Source: Hymenobacter perfusus
GTDB taxonomy: Bacteria; Bacteroidota; Bacteroidia; Cytophagales; Hymenobacteraceae
Direction of reading: 5' to 3'
Assembly: GCF_003944765.1 (NCBI RefSeq)
Contig: NZ_RWIU01000005.1
Location: 1 to 64,000, forward strand
DNA: 64,000 bases
In this document: positions 53,141 to 62,235 of the stretch, piece by piece
Layout of the letters: each line of letters starts with the position of its first letter
How positions within the stretch are numbered: position 1 is the stretch's first letter
Position numbers and translations under genes: made by a program
The notes under the pieces: model-generated
Told to the model about the DNA's origin: nothing
What the model saw: only the letters and a program-made list of their open reading frames with translations
The model's database searches: none

Positions 53141-55423
53141 TTACGCTACCTGACCCGACTCTTTCAAGCGAATCAGATTCAGAGCCGAACCGGCTTTGAA
53201 CCACTCAATCTGGCCTTCATTGTAGGTGTGGTTCACCGTAATGAGGTCCGTGTCGCCATCGGAGTGGTGCAGACGCACTTCCAGCGGCTTGCCGGGAGCA
53301 AACGTGGTCAGGCCGAGGATGTCGATGGTGTCGTCCTCCTCAATCAGGTCGTAGTCGGCCTTGTTGGCGAAGGTCAGGGCCAGCATGCCCTGCTTCTTGA
53401 GGTTGGTTTCGTGGATACGGGCGAAGGATTTCACCAGCACGGCGCGCACGCCGAGGTGGCGGGGCTCCATAGCAGCGTGCTCCCGCGAGGAGCCTTCCCC
53501 GTAGTTCTCGTCACCTACTACCACCGAGCCGATGCCCTGGGCTTTGTAGTTCCGGGCTACCTGCGGTACCGTGCCGTGGGGCGTACCCGAGGTCAGCAGG
53601 TCCTTAACCGAGTTAGCCTCGCCGTTGAAGGCGTTGGTAGCCCCGATGAGCATGTTGTTGCTGATGTTGTCCAGGTGGCCACGGTATTTCAACCACGGGC
53701 CGGCCATCGAAATGTGGTCGGTGGTGCATTTGCCCTGAGCTTTGATAAGCAGACGCAACCCTTTCAGGTCGGTGCCTTCCCAGGCTTTGAACGGGTCAAG
53801 CAGCTGCAGACGGTCCGAAGCCTCATCTACCAGCACCTGCACACCCGAGCCATCTTCAGCGGGTGCCTGGAAACCGGCGTCTTCCACGGCAAAGCCACGG
53901 GGCGGCAGCTCAATGCCTACCGGCTCATCAAACTTCACCTGCTGGCCGTCCTTGGTGGTCAGCGTGTCGGTGAGGGGGTTGAAGGTCAGGTCGCCGGCAA
54001 TGGCGAAGGCCGTCACGATTTCGGGCGAAGCCACGAAAGCGTGGGTGTTCGGGTTGCCGTCGTTGCGCTTGGCAAAGTTACGGTTGAAGCTCGTGATGAT
54101 GGAGTTGCGGCGTTTGGGGTCGTCGGTGTGACGGGCCCATTGGCCGATGCACGGACCGCAGGCGTTGGCCAGCACCACGCCGCCCATCTGGGCGAAGGTG
54201 TCCAGCAAACCGTCGCGCTCCACGGTGTAACGCACCAGCTCCGAGCCGGGCGTTACGGTGTACTCCGCCTGTACGGTCAGGCCCTTGTCGGCAGCCTGCT
54301 TGGCAATGCTGGCGGCGCGGGTGATGTCCTCGTACGAGGAGTTGGTGCAGGACCCGATCAGGCCTACTTCCAGCTTCTCGGGCCAGCCGTGCTCTTTTAC
54401 GGCGGCGGCGAACTGCGAAATCGGCCAGGCGGCGTCCGGCGTGAACGGGCCGTTCACGTAAGGCTCCAGCTCCGACAGGTTGATTTCGATCAGCTGGTCA
54501 TAAAACTCAGCGGGGTTAGCCAGCACTTCGTCGTCGGCGCGCAGATGCGCAGCTACGCCAGCGGCGAGGTCGGCAATTTCGGCCCGGCCAGTGCCGCGCA
54601 GATAGTCGCCCATCTTCTCATCGTAGCTGAACACCGAGGTGGTTGCCCCGATTTCCGCGCCCATGTTGCAGATGGTGCCTTTGCCGGTAGCCGACAAGTT
54701 GTTGGCTCCTTCACCGAAGTATTCCACGATGGCACCGGTACCGCCTTTCACGGTCAGGATGCCGGCTACTTTCAGGATAACGTCTTTGGCCGACGTCCAG
54801 CCCGAGAGCTTACCGGTCAGCTTCACGCCGATTACCTTCGGGAACTTCAGCTCCCAGGCCATGCCCGACATTACGTCCACGGCATCGGCGCCACCCACAC
54901 CAATGGCAATCATGCCAAGTCCACCCGCGTTGGGCGTGTGCGAGTCCGTTCCGATCATCATGCCGCCGGGGAAGGCGTAGTTTTCGAGTACCACTTGGTG
55001 GATGATACCAGCACCGGGCTTCCAGAAGCCGATGCCATATTTGTTGGAAACCGAAGCCAGGAAGTCATACACCTCTTTGTTCTCGGAGTTGGCAATGGCC
55101 AAGTCTTCGGTAGCGCCTTCTTTGGCCTGAATCAGGTGGTCGCAATGCACGGTGCTGGGAACGGCAGCCTGGGGCTTGCCGGCCTGCATAAACTGGAGCA
55201 GCGCCATCTGGGCGGTAGCATCCTGCATGGCCACACGGTCGGGAGCGAAATCGACGTAGGAAACGCCCCGCTCAAACGCCTGCGAAACCGTGCCGCCGTA
55301 GAGGTGAGCGTACAGGATTTTCTCCGTCAGGGTAAGCGGGCGGCCAACGGCGGTACGGGCGGCCTCAATGCGGGAGCCCATGCCAGCGTACACAGCCTTG
55401 ATCATTTCTAAGTCAAACGCCAT
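53141..55423 (-). CDS. acnA: Aconitate hydratase (mitochondrial-type)
   Basis: TCA-cycle enzyme converting citrate to isocitrate; a 4Fe-4S protein of 760 residues. Visible cluster cysteines are in [14 protein letters not shown] and [14 protein letters not shown]. Other signatures: [40 protein letters not shown] and the C-terminal swivel [20 protein letters not shown]. It resembles the mitochondrial-type form common in Bacteroidota. It has its own promoter and terminator and is transcribed alone. Confidence 0.96.
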   Translation of the reverse strand: MAFDLEMIKAVYAGMGSRIEAARTAVGRPLTLTEKILYAHLYGGTVSQAFERGVSYVDFAPDRVAMQDATAQMALLQFMQAGKPQAAVPSTVHCDHLIQAKEGATEDLAIANSENKEVYDFLASVSNKYGIGFWKPGAGIIHQVVLENYAFPGGMMIGTDSHTPNAGGLGMIAIGVGGADAVDVMSGMAWELKFPKVIGVKLTGKLSGWTSAKDVILKVAGILTVKGGTGAIVEYFGEGANNLSATGKGTICNMGAEIGATTSVFSYDEKMGDYLRGTGRAEIADLAAGVAAHLRADDEVLANPAEFYDQLIEINLSELEPYVNGPFTPDAAWPISQFAAAVKEHGWPEKLEVGLIGSCTNSSYEDITRAASIAKQAADKGLTVQAEYTVTPGSELVRYTVERDGLLDTFAQMGGVVLANACGPCIGQWARHTDDPKRRNSIITSFNRNFAKRNDGNPNTHAFVASPEIVTAFAIAGDLTFNPLTDTLTTKDGQQVKFDEPVGIELPPRGFAVEDAGFQAPAEDGSGVQVLVDEASDRLQLLDPFKAWEGTDLKGLRLLIKAQGKCTTDHISMAGPWLKYRGHLDNISNNMLIGATNAFNGEANSVKDLLTSGTPHGTVPQVARNYKAQGIGSVVVGDENYGEGSSREHAAMEPRHLGVRAVLVKSFARIHETNLKKQGMLALTFANKADYDLIEEDDTIDILGLTTFAPGKPLEVRLHHSDGDTDLITVNHTYNEGQIEWFKAGSALNLIRLKESGQVA

Positions 55424-55473
55424 AATTCAAAAGGGAAAAAGTGGAGAGAACGTGCCTATCATAGACAGGTACG

Positions 55474-55505
55474 CAAATATAGGTACCGGTCGTTGCGTAG
55501 CCCAA
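55474..55505 (-). promoter_or_regulatory. Promoter of the aconitase gene
   Basis: Minus-strand TTGG (55502-55505) and TATATTTG (55474-55481), separated by 20 bases, match the two elements of the Bacteroidota primary promoter. The leader to the ATG is about 45 bases. Confidence 0.65.
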
Positions 55506-55654
55506 CTTTTCGGGGCCCGGAAGCCGGGCCAGGGCCGCATTTAGAATGATTCTAACGGCTGGCGGCAAAAGTTGGCCTACATTCGCGGCCTTCAGAGGTA
55601 AACTAATATGCCCCGGCCGTAGTTTAGCCCCGAATCAACTTAACCCTACTTTGT

Positions 55655-56992
55655 ATGCCCGTTGCCATTGAATTTCGCAAGGCAGTACTCGGGGCCGGAC
55701 TCGCGCTGGCCGCGGTGGCCTGTCAGTCCAACTCTCCTTCCACCGAAACCCCGGCCGCCGGTGAGGCGGCAGCCGGTTCTACGACCCTCTCGGCCGGCAC
55801 CTGGCGGGGCGTGCTTTCGGCCCAGGGCCAGGAAATTCCGTTTCTATTTGATGTAAACACTGACGGCGGCAAGCCCACCGTGACACTGCGCAACGGTGAG
55901 GAGCGCCTGAAGCTCGATGAAATCAGCTCGGCCGGTGACTCCACCACCATCCGCCTGGGCGTGTTCGATGCCGCGCTGGTGGTCCAGACCGATGGGGCTG
56001 ATAAGCTGAAAGGAACTTGGGTGAAGTACGACGGCAAGGAGCCATACCGCGTGCCGTTTGCGGCGACCAAAGGCGGAGCGGAAACTACTTTGTTTGCTGG
56101 TTCAACTCAGAACAAGTCGGTTTTCGGTGACCTGAAAAAGGGTGCTACGTTCCGAACGGTTTTCAAAGGAGCTGATGGCGACACGACACCCGCGGTAGGT
56201 ATTATCACGCAGGATTCCGTGAATCCGACTCGGTTGACCGGCACGTTTCTGACCAGCACCGGCGACTACCGCTACTTGGCGGGCAACCTCGTGACACTGG
56301 CCGATGGGCAGCATATTATGCTATCCACCTTCGATGGCAGCCACGGCTTCCTGTTTGATGGCAAGCTTGACAAACCCGAAAACATCAACAACATTACCGG
56401 CCACTTCTACAGCGGCAAATCCGGCCACGAAACCTGGACCGCTGTGCTCGACCCCAACGCCAAACTGCCCGACGCCAACGCCCTGACCGGCATGAAGCCC
56501 GGCCAGAAAAAGCTGAACTTCAAGTTCCCCAGCATCTACGAAGGCGGCAGCATCTCCCCTTCTGACCCCAAGTACAAGGGCAAAGTGGTGGTGCTACAGG
56601 TGCTGGGCTCGTGGTGCCCGAACTGCATGGACGAAACCAACTTCCTAGCCCCCTGGTACGAGAAGAACAAGCAGCGCGGCGTGGAAATCATCGGGCTGGG
56701 CTACGAGCGTACCACCGACCAGAAAGTGGCGTCGCAGAAACTGTTGAAGATGAAGCAGCGCATGAACATCGGCTACGATCTGGCCGTGGCCGGACAGGCT
56801 TCGTCGGCGGAAGCCAGCAAGTCACTGCCGCAACTGCAGAAGGTCCTGGCCTTCCCCACCACCATTTTCCTGGATAAGAAGGGCGAGGTGCGCAAGATTC
56901 ACACCGGTTACTCGGGCCCCGGTACCGGCAAGTACTACGAGCAGGAAGTAGCCGAATTCAACAAAACCATCGACCAGCTGCTGGCGGAGTAA
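55655..56992 (+). CDS. TlpA-like thioredoxin-fold lipoprotein
   Basis: A 445-residue periplasmic redox lipoprotein. Lipobox AVAC with Cys23. A beta-rich N-terminal domain (about 40-270; TWRGVLSAQGQEIPFLFDVN) is followed by a thioredoxin-like domain with the active site W320-Cys321-Pro-Asn-Cys324 in VLGSWCPNCMDETNF and a closing cis-Pro region FPTTIFLD. It is probably a thiol oxidoreductase for cytochrome c maturation or general disulfide reduction. The large N-terminal domain is characteristic of Bacteroidota versions. Its stop is 11 bases before a perfect palindrome that must serve as terminator. Confidence 0.9.
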   Translation: MPVAIEFRKAVLGAGLALAAVACQSNSPSTETPAAGEAAAGSTTLSAGTWRGVLSAQGQEIPFLFDVNTDGGKPTVTLRNGEERLKLDEISSAGDSTTIRLGVFDAALVVQTDGADKLKGTWVKYDGKEPYRVPFAATKGGAETTLFAGSTQNKSVFGDLKKGATFRTVFKGADGDTTPAVGIITQDSVNPTRLTGTFLTSTGDYRYLAGNLVTLADGQHIMLSTFDGSHGFLFDGKLDKPENINNITGHFYSGKSGHETWTAVLDPNAKLPDANALTGMKPGQKKLNFKFPSIYEGGSISPSDPKYKGKVVVLQVLGSWCPNCMDETNFLAPWYEKNKQRGVEIIGLGYERTTDQKVASQKLLKMKQRMNIGYDLAVAGQASSAEASKSLPQLQKVLAFPTTIFLDKKGEVRKIHTGYSGPGTGKYYEQEVAEFNKTIDQLLAE

Positions 56993-57003
56993 TTCCAACT
57001 ACA

Positions 57004-57060
57004 TTGCGTTAATTGAAAGGGCCGTTTTCATGATGAAAACGGCCCTTTCAATTAACGCAA
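57004..57060. repeat. Perfect 57-nt palindrome between convergent genes
   Basis: 28-base arms (TTGCGTTAATTGAAAGGGCC, then GTTTTCAT) are exact complements around a single G. It lies 11 bases after the TlpA-like stop and 41 bases before the GNAT stop, so it probably terminates both. The arms are longer than a normal terminator needs. Confidence 0.95.
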
Positions 57061-57103
57061 CATCATGCTTCAACTGCGGCTGCGCGCAGCATGACGTTGC
57101 ATT
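57059..57103. repeat. Dispersed repeat remnant overlapping the GNAT gene end
   Basis: CAACATCATGCT and AGCATGACGTTG form a 12-base inverted repeat with one mismatch. The outer sequence matches the (C)AACGTCATGCT ends of the long elements. It abuts the 57-nt palindrome. Confidence 0.6.
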
Positions 57104-57674
57104 ATTTATCCAAAGAAACCCGTGCGCGTTCCAGCAGCACAATCGGCTCGTTGTGGTAAGTGGTGCGGGCAAATTCGTGGAAGCCGAACTTACGGGCCAC
57201 GTTCAGGGAAGCCGCGTTATCAGGGTCGATAATGCAGGTGAGGCGAGCAGCGGGGAAGCGCGGCTCAATCCAGGCCAGAGCCGCCTGCAAGGCCTGCGTG
57301 GCGTAGCCCCGGCCGTGCAAACGTGGGGCAATGGTCCAGCCCGCTTCCAGCGTATCCTTGAGGGAAGGCGTCAGGTCGCGCTGAAAATCAAAGAAACCTA
57401 CGCTGCCAATATAGCGGCCGGTGGCCTTTTCCTCGATGGACCACGCCCCATAGCCGAACATGGCCCAGTGCCCCAGCTGGCCCAACATGCGCCGCCATAC
57501 TTCTTCCTCCGTCTGCGGTTTGTTGCCCAAGAAGCGGTAAAATACCGGGTCGTTGTGGAGAGCCGTAAACTCCGGCAGATCGGAAACCTGGGGGCCGCGC
57601 AGCAGCAAATCGGGGGTTTCTAGGCGGGGCACCAGGGCGGCGGGGTCGGCAGGCAGGGATAAGAAAGGCATCAT
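57102..57674 (-). CDS. RimJ/RimL-type GNAT acetyltransferase
   Basis: A 190-residue acetyl-CoA-dependent acetyltransferase. It has LETPDLLLRGPQVSDLPEFT at the start, GAWSIEEKATGRYIGSVGFF and the beta-bulge loop APRLHGRGYATQAL, followed by IIDPDNAASLNVARKFGFHE. The family acetylates protein N-termini or small amines. The ATG at 57674 or at 57671 is the start. Confidence 0.87.
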   Translation of the reverse strand: MMPFLSLPADPAALVPRLETPDLLLRGPQVSDLPEFTALHNDPVFYRFLGNKPQTEEEVWRRMLGQLGHWAMFGYGAWSIEEKATGRYIGSVGFFDFQRDLTPSLKDTLEAGWTIAPRLHGRGYATQALQAALAWIEPRFPAARLTCIIDPDNAASLNVARKFGFHEFARTTYHNEPIVLLERARVSLDK

Positions 57675-57701
57675 GCGGGAAAGTATAGTAAAATAGCCAG
57701 C

Positions 57702-59111
57702 TCAATTTTCTGCCACCCCGGATACATCCAGCCACAGGGGGCCCTTAGGCCGTAATGTAACAAGCGGATCAGTCTCGGCCGGCGTAGCGGAAACCGGCCG
57801 GAACTCGAAGTGGCGCAGGGCCTCCAGCAGCACCAACTGGATTTCGGTCAGGGCAAAGTGGTTGCCCACGCACATGCGCGGCCCGCCACCAAACGGGAGG
57901 TAAGCGTAAGCCGGAATGGGCGGCTGCTGACCGGGGGTAAACCGCTCAGGCCGGAAAGCATCGGCATCCGGCCACAACGCTGGGTGCCGATGAATACCGT
58001 GGATATAGATAGAAAACAACGTGCCTTTGGGGATTGGCAGCCCGCGAAACTCGTCATCTTCCAGCGCCACCCGGTCCAGAATCCAGGCGGGCGGGTATAG
58101 GCGCATCGTTTCCTGAATTACCTGCTGCGCGTAAAGCAGCTGCGGCAGCTCGGCAAAAGCCGGGGCACGGTGGGCCATGCCGGCCGTGCTCCGCTCCTGC
58201 CGCACCTGCGCGGCCGCTTCCGGATGGTGGGCCAGCAGATAAAACAGCCAGCTGAGCGCGTTGGCACTGGTTTCGTGGCCCGCCAGCAGCAGAATATTAG
58301 CTTCATCCAGCAGCTGGTCCTCGGTCATTGGCTCGCCACTATCCTCATACCGGGCATCCAGCAGCATCTGCAGCAGGTCGTCGGGTACGGGTGCTCCGGC
58401 AGTCGGGGCCATTTGGCGTTGCCGGATGTAGCCGCGCACTAGTTCCCGCAGTTCCCGGCTGAGCGCATCATGCCGCCGAAAAGTGCCAATGGCGCTAAAC
58501 CACGGCTTGAGGTAGGGCTGGCGCACGGTACGCACATAAAACGCCTGAATCCGCGTCAGAATAGATGACAACCGGTTCTGCTCCGCATCGGTCATGCTGG
58601 TTCCGAAGGTAGCGCGGGCAATAATATCAAAGGCTACCTGCGTCATTTCCGCGTGGATATCCAGCCGGAGCGGACCTCCGGCGGCGGCCAGACGGGCGCG
58701 CAGGCGCTGGCTCCATTGTTCGGCAGCGGCCTGCATGAGCTGGGTGAGGGCCGTGAGGCGCTGCTTGTGAAAGCCCGGCTGAATCAGTCGGCGCTGCCGG
58801 AGCCAGTCGGCTCCTTCGTTGGTGAGCAGCCCCCGCCCCAGGTAGCGAATGAGGCCGTGGGTAAGGTCGGATTTAAGGTAGCGGCGGTGGTTTTTCTGGA
58901 GTATATGCTGGGCCAGCGCCGGGTCGCGCGTGACAATGCAGGGCCGCACGCCGCCCAGGTGCAGGCCCACCGTGTCGCCGTGCGTAGCCAGGGCACGGTC
59001 GAGGTTTTGGATGGGCCGGCGGGCCATAGCCAATGAACCCAGCAAAGTGCGCCAGCGGGGTACCCGGGGCAAAGCAGCAGCGGCGGGCACAGAAGTAGTC
59101 GAGACAGACAT
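57702..59111 (-). CDS. Cytochrome P450
   Basis: A 469-residue heme monooxygenase. The heme-binding motif is FGGGPRMCVGNHFA with Cys414. The I-helix oxygen-activation motif is AGHETSANALSWL, and ExxR is in VIQETMRLYPPAW. There is no membrane anchor at the N-terminus, and no dedicated ferredoxin or reductase gene is in the window. The substrate is unknown; the family resembles CYP102/CYP4-like bacterial forms. It is upstream of the GNAT gene by 27 bases on the same strand, so the two may be co-transcribed. Confidence 0.95.
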   Translation of the reverse strand: MSVSTTSVPAAAALPRVPRWRTLLGSLAMARRPIQNLDRALATHGDTVGLHLGGVRPCIVTRDPALAQHILQKNHRRYLKSDLTHGLIRYLGRGLLTNEGADWLRQRRLIQPGFHKQRLTALTQLMQAAAEQWSQRLRARLAAAGGPLRLDIHAEMTQVAFDIIARATFGTSMTDAEQNRLSSILTRIQAFYVRTVRQPYLKPWFSAIGTFRRHDALSRELRELVRGYIRQRQMAPTAGAPVPDDLLQMLLDARYEDSGEPMTEDQLLDEANILLLAGHETSANALSWLFYLLAHHPEAAAQVRQERSTAGMAHRAPAFAELPQLLYAQQVIQETMRLYPPAWILDRVALEDDEFRGLPIPKGTLFSIYIHGIHRHPALWPDADAFRPERFTPGQQPPIPAYAYLPFGGGPRMCVGNHFALTEIQLVLLEALRHFEFRPVSATPAETDPLVTLRPKGPLWLDVSGVAEN

Positions 59112-59273
59112 CCGGTAAAATAAGCGTCAGCTTTTTAAGTTTTGGAAGGTACAATCCTGCTGGCCAGACCACGACGACCACTACCTAACCCATTTCCTGG
59201 TTTCCCGCGTACAGACAGGTAGGCCCGCCGGCCAGTTCCCGTTCTTTCTCCAACAACCAACCCGCGCTTACTT

Positions 59274-59573
59274 ATGTGGATTCAACAGAAAAGCACTCCC
59301 GCCCCCGTCGATGAGCTCCAGGGCCGCACCGTGGGCCTCAAATTCGAATGCAACAAGTGTAACACCGAGGTTTTCACCGACCTCATCGGCGTACCCGCAG
59401 CCGAACATTTTGCCAACACTGCAGATACGGAAGGTCAGTACGAAACCGAGGAAATCAAATGCCCCGGCTGCGACATGACCCACGAAATCACCGTCAAGAG
59501 CAACCACGACGGAGTACACTTCGATGTATCGGAAGTGAAACCGGAAAGCGTAGCCTACCAAGTCAAAGCCTAA
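59274..59573 (+). CDS. Small protein with two CxxC pairs
   Basis: A 99-residue soluble protein. Two CxxC pairs, in KFECNKCNTEVF and EIKCPGCDMTHEIT, form a likely zinc ribbon spaced about 38 residues apart. The segment between (LIGVPAAEHFANTADTEGQY) is polar and the C-terminus is beta-rich. Its function is not known; a role in nucleic-acid or protein binding would be guesswork. The start at 59274 is the only ATG of the frame. It is followed by a strong terminator. Confidence 0.8.
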   Translation: MWIQQKSTPAPVDELQGRTVGLKFECNKCNTEVFTDLIGVPAAEHFANTADTEGQYETEEIKCPGCDMTHEITVKSNHDGVHFDVSEVKPESVAYQVKA

Positions 59574-59605
59574 CTGACAGCCTGTAGAAACAGGCCATCT
59601 ATCTT

Positions 59606-59648
59606 GCAAAAAGCCCTTGACAGCGTAAAGGCGTCAAGGGCTTTTTGC
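59606..59648 (+). terminator. Bidirectional terminator
   Basis: GCAAAAAGCCCTTGAC pairs perfectly with GTCAAGGGCTTTTTGC over 16 bases. It lies between the convergent zinc-ribbon and polyprenyl-synthase genes. Confidence 0.92.
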
Positions 59649-59682
59649 GGAAAAGCGTAGCCTCTGTGGCGGACTTGGCGAG

Positions 59683-60663
59683 TTATTTCTCCCGCTCGAT
59701 AGTGTAGTTGATGAGTTGTTCCAATGAAGTCCGGGAAGCCGATTCAGGAAAGGTGCGCAGGATTTCCAGGGCTTCGTTGCGGTAGCGCTCCATTACCCGG
59801 ATAGCATATTCCAGCCCCCCCGACTGCTTCACAAACTCAATAACAGCCTGCACCCGGTCTTTACGGCCGTCGTTATTTTTCACGTTGAAGATAACGCGGC
59901 GCTTGGTGAGCCAATCAGCCTGTTGCAGGGCGTAGATGAGGGGCAGCGTCATCTTTTTCTCCTTGATATCAATGCCCACAGGCTTCCCGATTTCGGCGGT
60001 ACCGAAGTCGAACAGGTCGTCCTTGATCTGGAATGCCATCCCCACTTTCTCCCCGAAAAGCCGGGCCCGCTCAATGGTTTCCTTGTCGGCCCCGGCCGAG
60101 GCGGCACCTACGGCGCAGCAGGACGCAATGAGAGAGGCGGTTTTCTGCCGGATGATATCGAAGTACACGTCCTCCGTAATGTCGAGGCGGCGGGCCTTTT
60201 CAATCTGCAGCAGCTCTCCTTCACTTAGCTCCTTCACGGCGTTGCTCACAATTTTGAGCAGCTCGTAATCGTCGTTTTCGAGGCTTAGCAGCAGGCCTTT
60301 GCTGAGCAGATAGTCGCCCACGAGTACGGCAATCTTGTTTTTCCAGAGGGCATTGATGCTGAAAAAGCCGCGCCGGTAGTTGCTTTCGTCCACCACGTCG
60401 TCGTGTACGAGGGTGGCCGTATGCAGCAGCTCAATTAGGGCCGCGCCCCGAAACGAAGCTTCCGGCAGCGGGTCGCCGCCGCTGATTTTGGCCGTGAAGA
60501 ACACGAACATGGGCCGGATCTGCTTGCCCTTGCGCTTCACAATGTACCCCATGATTTTATCCAGCAGCAGCTGCTTGGTTTGCATGGACTGGCGGAATTT
60601 CTGTTCGAATTCCTCCATCTCGGCGGCTATGGGAGCCTGTATCTGATCCAGCGTAACAGTCAT
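59683..60663 (-). CDS. ispB: Polyprenyl diphosphate synthase
   Basis: Makes the long polyprenyl diphosphate used for menaquinone side chains; 326 residues. First Asp-rich motif LVHDDVVDESNYRRG; second region FQIKDDLFDFGTAEIGKPVG. GKQIRPMFVFFTA and the CLD-type lid are also present. The chain length cannot be read reliably from sequence. The start at 60663 is chosen by family alignment. The promoter box TACCTTCG (60683-60690) sits in an inverted repeat shared with the divergent hydrolase gene. Confidence 0.93.
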   Translation of the reverse strand: MTVTLDQIQAPIAAEMEEFEQKFRQSMQTKQLLLDKIMGYIVKRKGKQIRPMFVFFTAKISGGDPLPEASFRGAALIELLHTATLVHDDVVDESNYRRGFFSINALWKNKIAVLVGDYLLSKGLLLSLENDDYELLKIVSNAVKELSEGELLQIEKARRLDITEDVYFDIIRQKTASLIASCCAVGAASAGADKETIERARLFGEKVGMAFQIKDDLFDFGTAEIGKPVGIDIKEKKMTLPLIYALQQADWLTKRRVIFNVKNNDGRKDRVQAVIEFVKQSGGLEYAIRVMERYRNEALEILRTFPESASRTSLEQLINYTIEREK

Positions 60664-60681
60664 GCGGGTATTTTGGGCGCT

Positions 60682-60817
60682 GCGAAGGTAAGTGGATTGT
60701 TGAATTGTTGGACGGCTGAACCGACGAATGGCGGAATGGTTGAATTGCCAGATGGATGACCATTCAGTCATCCGACCACTCGCTCATCCACCAGTTCAAC
60801 AATCCGCTTACCTTCGC
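60682..60817. promoter_or_regulatory. Mirror-image divergent promoter region
   Basis: GCGAAGGTAAGTGGATTGTT (continuing GAA; 60682-60704) and its reverse complement at 60795-60817 match over 23 bases with one mismatch. Each arm contains a TACCTTCG box facing its own gene: ispB to the left, the hydrolase to the right. The centre (60705-60794) has further GGATGA/TCATCC inverted words. Confidence 0.8.
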
Positions 60818-60821
60818 TGCT

Positions 60822-61694
60822 ATGGCAACTCAACCGACATCCGTTGATTTTCTGCTTTCCTGCGCCCGCCACAGCCGGCCATTCACGGCCGATGCACGGT
60901 TTGTGGCCGACGGGCAACCCAAACCGGTAGCAGTGTTCGTGCACGGGTTCAAGGGCTTCAAAGATTGGGGCCACTTCAACCTGCTGGCCGATTGGTTTGC
61001 CCGGCAGGGTTTTGTATTCGTGAAGCTGAACCTCTCGCACAATGGTTTGGTAGTAGGCGGCAGCGGCGACCTGGAGGATATGGAAGCTTTCGGCCGCAAC
61101 AACTTCAGTCTGGAGCTCGATGACATTGGGGCCCTCCTGGATTGCCTGCATACGCCCGACCAAGCAGGTATTCCGGCGGCGGAAATGGATCTGACTCGGC
61201 TGGCGCTCATCGGCCATAGCCGAGGAGGCGGTTTGGTGCTGCTAAAAGCGGCCGAGGATGCGCGCGTAAAAGCCGTAGCATCCTGGGCGGCCATCAGTGA
61301 CGTGAATCCGGGCTGGTCGGAGCCGCTTATGCAGCAATGGCAGCAACAGGGCGTGTTTCACGTTGAGAACAGCCGCACCAAGCAGCAACTCCCGCTGTAT
61401 TTCCAGATTGTGGAAGATTACCACCAGAACCGGTTGCGGCTCGATATCCGCCACGGCCTGCGCCGCAAGCTCAAGGGCCGCCCCATCCTCATTCTCCACG
61501 GCGACCAGGATGAAACCGTACCGGTAGAACGCGCTTATCAGCTCAAAGAGTGGCAGCCAGCCGCCGAGTTATGCATTCTGCCCGGCGTGACGCACAACTT
61601 CGGCGGCGGCCACCCCTGGCCCTCAACCAAGTTGCCTGCCGAAGCGCAACAGGCTGCTGAAGCTACGGTGGAGTTTCTGCGGCGCGTACTGTAA
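60822..61694 (+). CDS. Cytosolic alpha/beta hydrolase
   Basis: A 290-residue hydrolase without signal peptide. The oxyanion region is VFVHGFKGFKDWGHFNLLAD; the nucleophile Ser is in LALIGHSRGGGLVLLKAA; the acid Asp is in ILHGDQDETVPVERAY, and the His is in GVTHNFGGGHPW. It resembles serine hydrolases of the BAAT/dienelactone type. The substrate is unknown. It ends four bases before folK and is probably co-transcribed with it. Confidence 0.9.
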   Translation: MATQPTSVDFLLSCARHSRPFTADARFVADGQPKPVAVFVHGFKGFKDWGHFNLLADWFARQGFVFVKLNLSHNGLVVGGSGDLEDMEAFGRNNFSLELDDIGALLDCLHTPDQAGIPAAEMDLTRLALIGHSRGGGLVLLKAAEDARVKAVASWAAISDVNPGWSEPLMQQWQQQGVFHVENSRTKQQLPLYFQIVEDYHQNRLRLDIRHGLRRKLKGRPILILHGDQDETVPVERAYQLKEWQPAAELCILPGVTHNFGGGHPWPSTKLPAEAQQAAEATVEFLRRVL

Positions 61695-61698
61695 GCTC

Positions 61699-62178
61699 AT
61701 GCCTACTGCCTACCTGCTGCTGGGCTCCAACCTTGGAAACCGAACCGCCATTCTCCACAAAGCAGTCCGGGAGCTGGGCGCTTCGGCGGGCGTTGTGCTG
61801 GCCGTTTCGGGCCTGTATGAAACGGCGGCCTGGGGCCTGGAGGAACAGCCGGCTTTCCTGAACCAAGCCGTGAGTATCCAAACCACTCTCCCCCCCAATC
61901 AGCTCCTGGCGGCCTGCCAGGCCGTTGAGCAGCAGGCCGGGCGGGAACGACTGGTACGTTGGGGAGCCCGCACGCTGGACGTGGATATTCTGCTGTATGA
62001 TACGCTGGTGCTGGACACGCCACAGTTGCAGCTACCGCACCCGCGTCTGCCGGAACGCCGGTTTGCCCTAGTGCCGCTTGCTGAAATTGCCCCTGATATT
62101 CTGCATCCGGCTTTGGACCGTACAGTAACAAGTCTGTTGACAACCTGCCCCGACCCGCTGGAAGTGCAACGACTTTAA
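61699..62178 (+). CDS. folK: 2-amino-4-hydroxy-6-hydroxymethyldihydropteridine pyrophosphokinase
   Basis: Folate pathway enzyme that pyrophosphorylates the pterin before dihydropteroate synthesis; 159 residues. It has LLLGSNLGNRTAILHKAV at the start, YETAAWGLEEQPAFLNQAVS, the key RWGARTLDVDILLYDTLVLD, and LPHPRLPERRFALVPLAEIAPD, all standard family blocks. The length is normal. Confidence 0.96.
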   Translation: MPTAYLLLGSNLGNRTAILHKAVRELGASAGVVLAVSGLYETAAWGLEEQPAFLNQAVSIQTTLPPNQLLAACQAVEQQAGRERLVRWGARTLDVDILLYDTLVLDTPQLQLPHPRLPERRFALVPLAEIAPDILHPALDRTVTSLLTTCPDPLEVQRL

Positions 62179-62182
62179 ACAG

Positions 62183-62220
62183 AAAGAGGCCGACCGAAAA
62201 TATCGGCCGGCCTCTTTTTT
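62183..62220. terminator. Terminator between folK and fabD
   Basis: AAAGAGGCCG-CCGA pairs with TCGG-CGGCCTCTTT around AAAATA, with a T run. It stops the folK transcript and may stop the convergent fabD transcript. Confidence 0.88.
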
Positions 62221-62235
62221 GGTTTCTCAGCGCAG

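Noticed and set aside
53018-55411. Plus-strand open frame of 797 codons opposite aconitase
   Set aside because: It is the antisense shadow of a strongly conserved enzyme in high-GC DNA. Its translation has no domain and an odd composition.
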